From positions 117,808 to 181,807 of the forward strand of contig CAJUKJ010000001.1 of assembly GCA_910587365.1 (NCBI GenBank): a DNA stretch of 64,000 nucleotides. The letters are read 5' to 3'. This stretch comes from an uncultured Christensenellaceae bacterium. Lineage in GTDB: Bacteria; Bacillota; Clostridia; Christensenellales; Borkfalkiaceae. Below are positions 1 to 8,654 of the stretch, piece by piece. Within the stretch, counting starts at the first letter, position 1. Each line of letters opens with the position of its first letter. The notes under the pieces were generated by a model. The model searched no databases. It was not told the origin of the DNA and saw only the letters and a list, made by a program, of their open reading frames with translations. Position numbers and translations under genes: made by a program.

Positions 1-21
1 CGACTCCCGTCACCTGCTCCA
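1..21 (+). tRNA. tRNA-Gly, 3' end only (cut by window edge)
   Basis: The first 21 bases read as the second half of a T loop and T stem, a seven-base acceptor strand (CACCTGC), a U73 discriminator and an encoded CCA. A U73 with this acceptor strand fits bacterial tRNA-Gly best. The anticodon lies outside the window, so the identity is inferred from the 3' end alone. Confidence 0.6.
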
Positions 22-254
22 CAGAAATAGCTGTATTTTGTCGAAAGATAAAATGCAGCTTTTTTGTATAAGTAGCCGTATGATTTAAAACTATTCGCTG
101 AATTTAAAAATTTAAATTTTTCATTAGATAATTAGTAATGAATTTTTGTATAAAAAAATCGCATTTACGCAAGATATTGTTACAAGCGGCAACGCTTTGA
201 TATATAGCCGCTCTTTTAAAACGTGGTAAATTACTTCGTTTTAGCAGGACGGCG
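22..254. other. AT-rich spacer with nothing recognised
   Basis: About 230 bases between the tRNA end and the first hairpin. I see no open frame with a start and SD, no strong terminator and no known RNA motif. Confidence 0.4.
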
Positions 255-285
255 GGGGAGCAACCGTAATTTACGGTTGCTCCCC
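255..285. other. Perfect inverted repeat just before an ATG
   Basis: Bases 255-269 and 271-285 are exact reverse complements (15 bp arms, GGGGAGCAACCGTAA and its complement), so the RNA would fold into a strong hairpin. The 3' flank is not a clean U-run, so it may be a weak terminator or a stabilising or attenuating hairpin. It ends one base before an in-frame ATG at 287, where an SD should be, which argues that translation begins further in. Confidence 0.75.
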
Positions 286-322
286 TATGAATTTTCGGCG
301 AAGTTTAACAGTACAATATGTT

Positions 323-1225
323 ATGAAGAAATTTTTTCCAAAAATTAAACCTCTAATCTGTTTTTTGCTTTGTATAGCGGTATTTATAACATTTTTGTGT
401 TTAACTGTAAAAGATAATAAAGTAGACGCTGTACAGGAAAAAAGCGTTTTAACGGTGTGGCAGATTGACAGTTTTGAAGGCGGAAGAGGTTCCCGTGCGG
501 ATTTTATCCAAAAAATCAGTAAGGATTTTTCTGATAAAAATAGTTGTTACGTTTCAGTTGTTTCATTGTCTGAGGATGCTGCCGTTCTAAATTTAAAGGA
601 AGGCAATATTCCTGACATCATTTCCTACGGGGCAGGCATCAGCGGGTTGGAAAACCATATAAGTTCATATAAAACCTGGTGTCACGGCGGTTATTGCATT
701 TTAACTGTTGACGCAAATGCGGATTTTTCTGATATCAATTCGGAGAACGTCATAATAAACGAAGGTAAAGGCAATCTCGTATCTGCGGCGGCACTTTTTT
801 GCGGCTTACAAGGTGCTGCAACCGAAAAGCCTACCGCTGCATACGTAAAATTGATTAATGGCGGATACAAATATCTTTTAGGTACACAGCGCGATATTTA
901 CAGATTAAAAACGCGCGGAGTAAGTTTTGCTGTTAAGCCCGTTACGCAATTTAATGACTTGTATCAGAATATTTCGGTTGTTACAGAAAGTAAAAATGCT
1001 AAATCGGCGTTAAATTTTATTGATTATCTTATGTCCAGAACTAATGAGGTAATAAATCTTGGTTTACTTTCCGAAAATACCGTATATGATGATGAAATGA
1101 AGATTATGCAGGGGATAAGTTATGAATATAAGCTTACCGCGCCCGTCAGTGCCGATACAAAAAATCAATTACAAAATTTAATTTCTGCGGGCGATATAAA
1201 TATGTTGAAAAATCTGCTTAAATAA
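323..1225 (+). CDS. Membrane-anchored family 1 solute-binding-like protein
   Basis: A 300-residue protein with a short basic N terminus, one hydrophobic segment at about residues 9-30 and an extracytoplasmic remainder. The opening of the mature part (LTVWQIDSFEGG, then NIPDIISYGAG) resembles the first lobe of extracellular sugar-binding proteins of ABC importers. At 300 residues it is shorter than typical members (about 400 or more). There is no lipobox cysteine and no permease gene beside it, so a transport role is not shown. The frame opens at ATG 287, but that codon abuts a hairpin and has no SD. ATG 323 starts a proper signal-anchor and is preferred, with TACAAT at 312-317 just ahead of it. 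Family is likely; function is unknown. Confidence 0.6.
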   Translation: MKKFFPKIKPLICFLLCIAVFITFLCLTVKDNKVDAVQEKSVLTVWQIDSFEGGRGSRADFIQKISKDFSDKNSCYVSVVSLSEDAAVLNLKEGNIPDIISYGAGISGLENHISSYKTWCHGGYCILTVDANADFSDINSENVIINEGKGNLVSAAALFCGLQGAATEKPTAAYVKLINGGYKYLLGTQRDIYRLKTRGVSFAVKPVTQFNDLYQNISVVTESKNAKSALNFIDYLMSRTNEVINLGLLSENTVYDDEMKIMQGISYEYKLTAPVSADTKNQLQNLISAGDINMLKNLLK

Positions 1226-1254
1226 TTGAAAAACACAAAAAAAAATGTTATTAT
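1226..1254 (+). promoter_or_regulatory. Promoter for the murB operon
   Basis: TTGAAA (1226-1231), 17 bases, TATTAT (1249-1254). It lies immediately before the murB start and would begin transcription near 1261, giving a leader of only about nine bases. Confidence 0.5.
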
Positions 1255-1269
1255 ATAGGCGGTAGTATT

Positions 1270-2157
1270 TTGGTAAAAAACGACACCATTAAAATTGTAG
1301 AAACAACACAAAAATCAAACGATTTCTGCTTTGCAAATAATACAACCTACGGTAGCGGGGGGATAGCTAAATACGCATATTTTCCTGAAACTGTAAAACA
1401 AACGGTCGCCGTTTTTGACTATTTGAATTGTGAAAACATAAGATTTATAATTCTCGGTAACGGTTCAAATATTTTGGCTTCGGATAAATTTTACGATGGT
1501 GCAGTACTCTGTACCAAAAATTTGAAGGGTGTGCGCCGTACAGGACGTGATACGGTATTCTGCTATTCGGGGACAATGATAAGTTCTTTATTAAAGTATT
1601 GTTCCGATAACGGTCTAAGCGGGCTTGAATACCTTGCCGGAATTCCTGCCACCATCGGCGGTATTGTTTTTATGAATGGCGGTGCAGGCGGTTCTACAAT
1701 ATGCGATAATGTAGACAGCGTTAGTCTGTATGATGGCAAAATGCAAAAAATTTCAAATAAAAGCTGCAATTTTGGTCATAAATATAGTATTATGCGTGAC
1801 ATAAATAGTGTTATTTTAGGTGCAGAGCTTAAATTAACGCCAAAATCCGATAAAATTGTAAGAGAAAATATTACTTACTTTCTCGAAAAAAGGAGTTTGC
1901 AACCTAAGGGTAAGAGTTGCGGATGTGTATTTAAAAATGCGGGGAACGTAAGCGCAGGTAAAATAATTGACGAGGCTGGGTTAAAAGGCTTGACCATTGG
2001 TACGGCAAAGGTAAGCGAAGAGCATGCGAATTTTATAATAAACACGGGTAAAAGCTCTGCCGATGTCTACGCGCTTATTAAAGAGGTTAAAAAGCGCGTG
2101 TTTGAAATTAGCGGAATTATTCTTGAAGAAGAGGTCGTCTACATAGGAGATTTTTAA
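1270..2157 (+). CDS. murB: UDP-N-acetylenolpyruvoylglucosamine reductase (MurB)
   Basis: A 295-residue cytoplasmic flavoenzyme that reduces UDP-GlcNAc-enolpyruvate to UDP-MurNAc with NADPH, in peptidoglycan precursor synthesis. The FAD-binding signature ILGNGSNIL is at 61-69 and the conserved GLEYLAGIPATIGG block at 117-130. The substrate-binding motif GKSCGCVFKN is at 214-223 and the C-terminal acidic residues at about 286-288. The position that is the catalytic serine in E. coli MurB (GSFFKNP) appears to be Cys219 here. Start is TTG, with AGGCGGT six bases upstream. Length suits the family. It heads a run with PHP, whiA and dnaE whose genes overlap or nearly touch. Confidence 0.95.
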   Translation: MVKNDTIKIVETTQKSNDFCFANNTTYGSGGIAKYAYFPETVKQTVAVFDYLNCENIRFIILGNGSNILASDKFYDGAVLCTKNLKGVRRTGRDTVFCYSGTMISSLLKYCSDNGLSGLEYLAGIPATIGGIVFMNGGAGGSTICDNVDSVSLYDGKMQKISNKSCNFGHKYSIMRDINSVILGAELKLTPKSDKIVRENITYFLEKRSLQPKGKSCGCVFKNAGNVSAGKIIDEAGLKGLTIGTAKVSEEHANFIINTGKSSADVYALIKEVKKRVFEISGIILEEEVVYIGDF

Positions 2158-2933
2158 TGATACTTTCATCTGATTATCATACGCATACGCCGTATTCGCA
2201 CGGTAAAAATACCGTGCTTGAAAATGCGACGGTTGCTAAGGCAAAGGGGCTTAAAGAAATAGCTATCACGGATCACGGCTTCAATCATATATTATTTGGA
2301 CTAAAACGTAAAAAGCTTCCGGATCTTCGTGCTGAAATTATTGAAGCCGAAAAGCTTACGGGGGTCAAAGTTTTATTGGGTATGGAAAGTAATCTCATAT
2401 CGCTTGACGGTTCAACTGATATGAAAAAGACCGATTTGTCAGACTTTGATATTTATCTGTGCGGTATCCACGAAGTGTTATGGTTTAAAAGCATTTCCGA
2501 TATGTATAATATTTTTTTAAAAAATTATTCTGCCTACAAATTTGGCAGAAAACCGTCTGACAAAGTTATTGCAAACACAACCAAAGCTTACATCAATGCT
2601 ATAAAGAGTAACCCAATTGATATACTTACCCATATCAACTACAAATGCTATTGTAATCTGCAAGAAGTTGCAAAATGCTGTGCCGATTACGGGACGTATG
2701 TAGAAATAAATACCAAAAAACGCCACGTTTCTGCGGAGGAGCTGAATCTGATGGCGTCTACCGGCGTCAGGTTTGTAATAGATTCCGACGCGCACTCTGC
2801 CGATAGGGTGGGCGACACGAAAATTGCAGAAGAGATTTTAGCCGAGGCGGAAGTTCCGCTTGAACAAATAGATAATATAGACGGCAGATTGCCCAAATTC
2901 AGATTTGCAGAATATAAGGCGGAAAAATTATAA
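2157..2933 (+). CDS. PHP-domain metal-dependent phosphoesterase (YcdX-like)
   Basis: A 258-residue polymerase-and-histidinol-phosphatase (PHP) hydrolase. The metal ligands are visible in order: HTH at 8-10, ITDHG at about 38-42, a HINYK block near 160 and DSDAHS near 210. The family hydrolyses phosphate esters; the substrate is unknown. Its ATG overlaps the murB stop by one base. In many Clostridia a PHP gene sits between murB and rapZ-yvcK-whiA; here whiA follows directly. Because dedicated hisK enzymes share this fold, histidinol phosphatase cannot be excluded, but there are no histidine genes nearby. Confidence 0.85.
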   Translation: MILSSDYHTHTPYSHGKNTVLENATVAKAKGLKEIAITDHGFNHILFGLKRKKLPDLRAEIIEAEKLTGVKVLLGMESNLISLDGSTDMKKTDLSDFDIYLCGIHEVLWFKSISDMYNIFLKNYSAYKFGRKPSDKVIANTTKAYINAIKSNPIDILTHINYKCYCNLQEVAKCCADYGTYVEINTKKRHVSAEELNLMASTGVRFVIDSDAHSADRVGDTKIAEEILAEAEVPLEQIDNIDGRLPKFRFAEYKAEKL

Positions 2934-2934
2934 T

Positions 2935-3891
2935 ATGCTTAATTTTACCGAAGAGATTAAAAACGAAATAATTTCAGTACCTCTTCAGGACGTGGATTGT
3001 AAGCTTGCGGCTATATCTGCGTTTGTCAGAACGAGCGGAAGCGTTATTTCACGTAATGGCGAATTGGGTTTTGAAATTGTTACGGAGAACGAGAGTACGG
3101 CAGAATTTATTTCGGATATTCTTGAGGGAACATTTGGTTTACACCTGACTGTTGCGAGTGCAAAGTTTGACGTAATGAGCGGAAGGGACAAGCTTACCTT
3201 TGAATGCGTCGGTGCCGCGGCTCAAAATCTTTTGCGTGAAATGCGTATTATTAGGGAAGAGAAGGGCGAACTGTTTTTGAATTTCGGCATAGAAGAGGAT
3301 TTGGTCGAAAAAGCAAACTGTAAGTCTGCGTATCTTAAAGGTGCCTTTCTCGGCGGCGGAAGCTGTACTTTGCCGGAAGAAGGGTCATACAGCCGCACTG
3401 GATATCATTTTGAAATTGTGTTTGCAAATAAGATAACCGCAAGTGATTTTTGTGACCTTTTGTGTGATTTTGAAATTCTTGCAAAGCTTGTTGCCAGAAA
3501 AGATTCGGCAGTCGTCTATGTGAAAAGTAAAGAGGTTATTTCCGATATTTTGCATGTAATTGCTGCAAATTCCTGTCTTGAAAAGCTTAATAAAATAGTA
3601 GAGCTTAAAGATAGGACAAACAATGAAAACAGGGTAAATAATTGTTCTGTTTCAAATATCGATAAGACGGTAACGGCTTCGGTAAATCAGGTTAAGGCAA
3701 TAGAAATTATTTCAGGAACAATTGGTCTGCAAAGCCTTGATAAAATGCTTTTCGACGTTGCCGAAGCGCGCCTTGCCGACAAAAACGCATCCATGCAAGA
3801 GCTTGCGGAAAGACTTAAAATTTCTAAAAGCTGTATAAACCACAGAATGAGAAAAATTTTTGAACTTGCGAACTCGCTTGGGAAAGACTGA
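2935..3891 (+). CDS. whiA: DNA-binding regulator WhiA
   Basis: A 318-residue WhiA protein. The N-terminal two thirds carries the degenerate LAGLIDADG-like fold (LKGAFLGGGSC at about residues 135-145). The C-terminal helix-turn-helix includes MQELAERLKISKSCINHRMRK. WhiA links cell division and chromosome segregation to growth in Firmicutes and controls sporulation genes in Streptomyces. The frame is open from 2905, but MLNFTEEIKNEI at 2935 matches the usual family start and lies just after the PHP stop, so that ATG is used. The usual upstream partners rapZ and yvcK are absent. Confidence 0.95.
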   Translation: MLNFTEEIKNEIISVPLQDVDCKLAAISAFVRTSGSVISRNGELGFEIVTENESTAEFISDILEGTFGLHLTVASAKFDVMSGRDKLTFECVGAAAQNLLREMRIIREEKGELFLNFGIEEDLVEKANCKSAYLKGAFLGGGSCTLPEEGSYSRTGYHFEIVFANKITASDFCDLLCDFEILAKLVARKDSAVVYVKSKEVISDILHVIAANSCLEKLNKIVELKDRTNNENRVNNCSVSNIDKTVTASVNQVKAIEIISGTIGLQSLDKMLFDVAEARLADKNASMQELAERLKISKSCINHRMRKIFELANSLGKD

Positions 3892-3899
3892 GGAAGAAT

Positions 3900-6800
3900 A
3901 TGACTGATTTCATACATTTGCACCTGCATACCGAATATTCGCTTCTTGACGGTGCGTGCAAGATAGATAATTTGATAGAACACTGCAAGAAAAACGGAAT
4001 AGATACGGTTTGTATAACGGATCACGGTAATATGTACGGCACGCTACAGCTTGCCGAAAAAGCGTCGGTTGCAGGACTGAAATATATAATCGGTTGCGAA
4101 TTTTACCTTACAAAGGATATGCACGACAAGTCCTCGAATACGGCAGAACATTTAATTTTGCTTGCAAAGAACAGGAAAGGGTATATAAACCTTGTCCAGC
4201 TTGATTCTATGGCTTTCGTCGACGGCTTTTATTATAAACCGAAAATTGATTACAAAGTTTTGAAGGAACATTCCGAGGGTGTAATTTGCCTTTCTGCTTG
4301 TCTTGCGGGCGGTATTCCGAGGCGGCTTCTATCAGGGGATTACGAGGGGGCTAAGAAGCTTGCGCTATATTTTAAGGACATCTTCAAGGATGATTTTTAC
4401 ATAGAAATACAGGATCACGGTATTGAGGAAGAAAAGCGGGTTTTGCCGTTGTTAGTTAAGCTTGCAAATGAAATAGGTGTTGAGCTTGTTGCTACTAACG
4501 ACGTCCATTATCTATCCGAGGAAGACGCGGAGATGCAGGACGTCCTGATGTGTATCCAGATGAAGAAACAGCTTGACGACCCTAAGCGGATGAAGTTTTC
4601 AACTAATGAATTCTATTTTAAGACGGGCGATGAAATGTCTGCGCTTTTTCCCAATTTGCCGCAGGCAATTTCAAACACCCGTGTTATAGCCGATAAGGTC
4701 ACTGAACCTGCGTTCAATCTTAACGCTAAGGGTTATCCCATAAAAGATAATTCGCTTATACCGACGTATACGCCTCCCGACGGCAGTACGGCGGAGCAAT
4801 ATTTGCGCCGTTTAACAAGCGAGGGACTTATTAAAAGATACGGCAATCCGTCGCAAAGGGAGCTTGAACGCGCCGAGTACGAGTTGGGCATAATCTGCGG
4901 TATGGGTTATGCCGACTATTACCTTGTAGTTTGGGACTTTATTAACTGGTCAAAGGAGCAGGGCATCCCCGTAGGTCCGGGGCGCGGTTCGGGCGTTAGC
5001 TCAATAGTCGCGTACTCGATTGGTATAACGGACGTCGAGCCTTTGCAATACGATTTACTTTTTGAAAGATTTCTTAATCCCGACCGTGTTTCGATGCCCG
5101 ACTTCGATATTGACTTCTGTACGGACAGGAGGGAGGAAACGATAGAATACGTCCGCCGTAAATACGGTGCGGAAAACGTTTGCCAGATAGTGACGTTTGG
5201 TACGATGGCGGCAAAGAACTCGATAAAAGACGTAGGAAGGGTAATGCGCGTTCCTTATTCGGAAACCGATAGGCTTACGAAAATAATGGACGGGAAGACT
5301 TCGATAAGCGATCTTTTAGGCAGACGTATCGACGGTGCGCATAAAAAGTATGAAGCGGAAACCGACAAAGATAAAAAGGCTGAGCTTGAAGGTAAGCTGA
5401 ACGAGCTGAAAGCGGTCAGAAACAGTGAATTTTGCGAGATTTACTCGACTGACGACGCGCTCCGCCGTGTAATCGATATGGCGTTGAAGATAGAGGGTAT
5501 GCCCAGACAAACGGGTATACATGCTGCGGGCGTAGTTATTTGCCAAAAGCGTATTGCCGACAACGTACCTCTGTCCAGAAACGGCGAGGACGTTACCACT
5601 CAATTCGTTGCAAAGGAAATCGAGTCGCTCGGAATGTTGAAAATGGACTTTCTGGCATTAGTTACCCTTACCGATATCCAGAAATGTATACAATATATTA
5701 AAGAAGATTTTAATAAGGATATTAACTTTGATAAAATCGGATATAGCGACGCAGGTGCATATTCTCTTATTTCCGACGGCGATACCGACGGCGTGTTCCA
5801 GCTTGAAGCGGGTGGTATGAAACGGTTTATGAAACAGCTTAAACCCGACTGTCTTGAAGATCTTATTGCGGGCGTTTCGTTATATCGTCCGGGACCGATG
5901 AAGTTTATCGATTCGTTTTGCAACCGAAAACACGGTGTAGAGAATATAACCTACGACTGTACCGCCGAAGAACAGATTTTAAAGGTTACTTACGGAATAC
6001 CCGTTTATCAGGAACAAGTAATGCAGATTTTCCAGAATCTTGCAGGTTTCTCTCTCGGCGAAGCGGACCTCGTAAGACGCGCAATGGGCAAGAAAGATAA
6101 GAAAACCCTTATGGCGCAGAAAGAAAAATTTATTAACGGCGGCATCAGTGATATAAACGGAAGCAAAATAGAGGGGTGCGTCAGCAGAGGTATTCCAGCA
6201 GAAGTTGCAAATAAGATTTTCGGCGATATGGAAGGATTTGCCTCGTATGCGTTCAATAAGTCGCATGCGGCGGCGTATGCCGTTCTGGCTTATCAGACAG
6301 CTTGGTTGAAGAAGTATTATTGCAAAGAATTTATCTGCGCGCTTTTAAATAACCGTCTGAACAAGATTGATGAAATTACCAAATACGTAATTTATCTGAA
6401 AGAAAAGGGATACAAGGTTCTTCCGCCTGATATAAATAAAAGTAAAACTGTATTTACCGTTGAAGAAAACGGCGTGCGTTTCGGCTTATCTGCGTTGAAA
6501 GGTGCAGGGCAGGCGGTTGTTGATTGTATTATAGAAGAAAGAAACAAAAATGGAGCTTTCAAGGATTTCCCGGATTTTGTTTCGCGTTGCGTAAACTCGC
6601 TTAATTCTCGTCTTATAGAGGGTTTAATATTTGCAGGCGCATTTGATGAAATGGGAATAAGCCGTTCCCGTCTTGCGTCGGTGTACGAGCAGTTGTGTTC
6701 AAGGGCGAAGGCGATAAGTAAGCAGCGCAGCAGCGCGCAGATGAGTCTTTTCGGGGACGTGCTTGAAGAAGAAAAATTGGACGTGATCTATCCTGATGTT

Positions 6801-7499
6801 CCCGAGTATGAACTAAATGAGAAGTTATCCAAAGAAAAGCTTGTCCTCGGTGTTTATGTAAGCGGACATCCTTTTGAAAAATATATGAATGCTTTTCCCG
6901 ATTGTTCGTTTGATTGCTCGTTTTTGGAAGATTATGTTGAGGATGAGGACGGAAACCGTACATTTAACCGTATTTCAGACGGTATGCGTATTACTATGGC
7001 AGGCATAATATCTTCTTTCAGGCGCACTATGACCAAGAGAACGGGTAATTATATGGCAATTTTGTCGATTGAGGACGTCTACGGCAGTTTAGAATGCGTA
7101 TGCTTTCCAGCAGCGTATGAAAAATTCAAAGGCGAAATTGCAAACGATAGAATAGTTAAGGTTAAAGGTAAGCTTGACGTGGATACCGAAAAGGGTGTTT
7201 CGCTTATTATCGACGATATCCAGCCGCTGGATTCTTCAAAAATAAACGGTGAAAATTTATCGGGCAATGCAAAGCGTGAAGAGGCGGTTTTGTGGCTGAA
7301 CGCAGGAAAACTCGGCGATGAAGAGTTTGATGAATTTGTAAATATGCTTTCCAATTATGAAGGGGATACTATCTGCAAAATAGTCCGCGGAAGCAAACGC
7401 TATAAGCTGCCTTTCGGAGTGAATTATTGCAGGGGACTTTTGGCTGAGCTAAGTTCTTTTATAAATACGGAAGATATTAAGTTTATTGATAAAACATAA
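3900..7499 (+). CDS. dnaE: DNA polymerase III alpha subunit, DnaE type
   Basis: A replicative polymerase of 1199 residues. The PHP domain occupies about 1-200 with its metal-binding residues kept (HLHTEYS, ITDHGN, NDVHYL), so it may retain exonuclease or structural metal binding. The C-family polymerase core carries catalytic aspartates in PDFDIDF (about 400-406) and KMDFLAL (about 581-587). A helix-hairpin-helix region follows, then an OB fold from about residue 1030. The SD GAGGAAG overlaps the whiA stop region, fixing the ATG. It is the last gene of the murB run; pfkA downstream has its own promoter. Confidence 0.96.
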   Translation: MTDFIHLHLHTEYSLLDGACKIDNLIEHCKKNGIDTVCITDHGNMYGTLQLAEKASVAGLKYIIGCEFYLTKDMHDKSSNTAEHLILLAKNRKGYINLVQLDSMAFVDGFYYKPKIDYKVLKEHSEGVICLSACLAGGIPRRLLSGDYEGAKKLALYFKDIFKDDFYIEIQDHGIEEEKRVLPLLVKLANEIGVELVATNDVHYLSEEDAEMQDVLMCIQMKKQLDDPKRMKFSTNEFYFKTGDEMSALFPNLPQAISNTRVIADKVTEPAFNLNAKGYPIKDNSLIPTYTPPDGSTAEQYLRRLTSEGLIKRYGNPSQRELERAEYELGIICGMGYADYYLVVWDFINWSKEQGIPVGPGRGSGVSSIVAYSIGITDVEPLQYDLLFERFLNPDRVSMPDFDIDFCTDRREETIEYVRRKYGAENVCQIVTFGTMAAKNSIKDVGRVMRVPYSETDRLTKIMDGKTSISDLLGRRIDGAHKKYEAETDKDKKAELEGKLNELKAVRNSEFCEIYSTDDALRRVIDMALKIEGMPRQTGIHAAGVVICQKRIADNVPLSRNGEDVTTQFVAKEIESLGMLKMDFLALVTLTDIQKCIQYIKEDFNKDINFDKIGYSDAGAYSLISDGDTDGVFQLEAGGMKRFMKQLKPDCLEDLIAGVSLYRPGPMKFIDSFCNRKHGVENITYDCTAEEQILKVTYGIPVYQEQVMQIFQNLAGFSLGEADLVRRAMGKKDKKTLMAQKEKFINGGISDINGSKIEGCVSRGIPAEVANKIFGDMEGFASYAFNKSHAAAYAVLAYQTAWLKKYYCKEFICALLNNRLNKIDEITKYVIYLKEKGYKVLPPDINKSKTVFTVEENGVRFGLSALKGAGQAVVDCIIEERNKNGAFKDFPDFVSRCVNSLNSRLIEGLIFAGAFDEMGISRSRLASVYEQLCSRAKAISKQRSSAQMSLFGDVLEEEKLDVIYPDVPEYELNEKLSKEKLVLGVYVSGHPFEKYMNAFPDCSFDCSFLEDYVEDEDGNRTFNRISDGMRITMAGIISSFRRTMTKRTGNYMAILSIEDVYGSLECVCFPAAYEKFKGEIANDRIVKVKGKLDVDTEKGVSLIIDDIQPLDSSKINGENLSGNAKREEAVLWLNAGKLGDEEFDEFVNMLSNYEGDTICKIVRGSKRYKLPFGVNYCRGLLAELSSFINTEDIKFIDKT

Positions 7500-7516
7500 T
7501 TTTTTTATTAAAATTG

Positions 7517-7545
7517 TTGTAATTTTATTATCGTTATGTTATAAT
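7517..7545 (+). promoter_or_regulatory. Promoter for pfkA
   Basis: TTGTAA (7517-7522), 17 bases, TATAAT (7540-7545). The predicted start near 7552 gives a leader of about 75 bases that contains an eight-G tract at 7586-7593. Confidence 0.65.
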
Positions 7546-7585
7546 ACAAATTGATGATGATTTAAAATAGTTCATTGCGGCTTTT

Positions 7586-7593
7586 GGGGGGGG
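7586..7593 (+). repeat. G8 homopolymer in the pfkA leader
   Basis: Eight consecutive G residues between the pfkA promoter and its SD. Such runs are rare in AT-rich DNA and prone to slippage. It is not in a coding frame, so any effect would be on leader structure. Confidence 0.6.
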
Positions 7594-7627
7594 TAAGCGT
7601 GAACGGCGTATTCAATCGGAGGTTTTT

Positions 7628-8590
7628 ATGAAAAGAATAGGCTTGTTAACCAGTGGCGGCGACGCGCCCGGTATGAACGCTTGCATAAGGGCGGTTGTTC
7701 GTACTGCACTTTATTACGGAATGGAAGTTTACGGAATTGAGCGCGGCTACCAAGGACTTATCGAGGACGAAATGGTAGCTATGGAAATGCGTTCCGTTTC
7801 AGACATCGTTCAAAGAGGCGGAACGAAGCTCAGAACGGCAAGATGCCTTGAAATGCTTACCAAAGCCGGACAGAAAAAGGCTGTTAAGACTCTTGAAGCC
7901 AGAGGGATAGAAGGTTTGGTAGTTATAGGCGGCGACGGTTCTTTCAGGGGAGCGAAGTGTCTTTCCGAAGAATACGGGATTCCGACGATAGGTATCCCGG
8001 GTACGATTGATAACGACCTTGAATATACCGATTATACTCTCGGTTTCGATACTGCCGTTAATACCTGTATTGATGTAATAAACAAGCTTAGGGATACTAT
8101 GACTTCACACGAAAGAATTTCAGTTGTTGAAGTTATGGGCAGACGTTGCGGAGATATCGCATTATATGCGGGCATAGCAAGCGGTGCAGAAATAATTGTA
8201 GTTCCCGAAGTTGTGTTTGACCTTGATGATATCGTTATGAAGATAAATCGCTCCCGCGCGAACGGTAAGCATTCCAATATCGTAGTTGTTGCCGAAGGAG
8301 TCTGTACTGCCGACGAATTTGCAAAGCAGCTGCAATCGGTAACGACGTATTCCGTTCGACCTACGGCTATAGGGCATATCCAGCGCGGAGGTTCTCCTTC
8401 TATGGCGGACAGAATGCTTGCCGCTCAGTTCGGAAATAAAGCTGTTCGTCTTCTTAACGAAGGTATCGGAAACAGAGTGGTGGGAATACGTAAAAATGAA
8501 ATCATAGATATGGATATCATTGAGGCTGTAAGTATGAAGAAGAAATTCAATTACGAATTGTATGAAACTCTTCAAATGATTTCAATGTGA
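7628..8590 (+). CDS. pfkA: ATP-dependent 6-phosphofructokinase
   Basis: A 320-residue bacterial Pfk that phosphorylates fructose 6-phosphate to the 1,6-bisphosphate in glycolysis. TSGGDAPGMN is at 8-17, the ATP-binding GGDGS at about 101-105 and the catalytic GTIDND loop at about 124-129. Gly at 104 in GGDGS is the residue associated with ATP rather than pyrophosphate use. The SD GGAGG is five bases before the ATG. It has its own promoter and terminator, and the downstream sugar kinase is separately initiated. Confidence 0.97.
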   Translation: MKRIGLLTSGGDAPGMNACIRAVVRTALYYGMEVYGIERGYQGLIEDEMVAMEMRSVSDIVQRGGTKLRTARCLEMLTKAGQKKAVKTLEARGIEGLVVIGGDGSFRGAKCLSEEYGIPTIGIPGTIDNDLEYTDYTLGFDTAVNTCIDVINKLRDTMTSHERISVVEVMGRRCGDIALYAGIASGAEIIVVPEVVFDLDDIVMKINRSRANGKHSNIVVVAEGVCTADEFAKQLQSVTTYSVRPTAIGHIQRGGSPSMADRMLAAQFGNKAVRLLNEGIGNRVVGIRKNEIIDMDIIEAVSMKKKFNYELYETLQMISM

Positions 8591-8601
8591 CGTTTTTAAA
8601 G

Positions 8602-8626
8602 GCCGCTTAAATATAGCGGCTTTTTT
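8602..8626 (+). terminator. Intrinsic terminator after pfkA
   Basis: Six-base stem GCCGCT/AGCGGC with a seven-base loop, followed directly by six T residues. Confidence 0.85.
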
Positions 8627-8654
8627 AATGTGAAAATTTTTAAAGGACTTTTTT

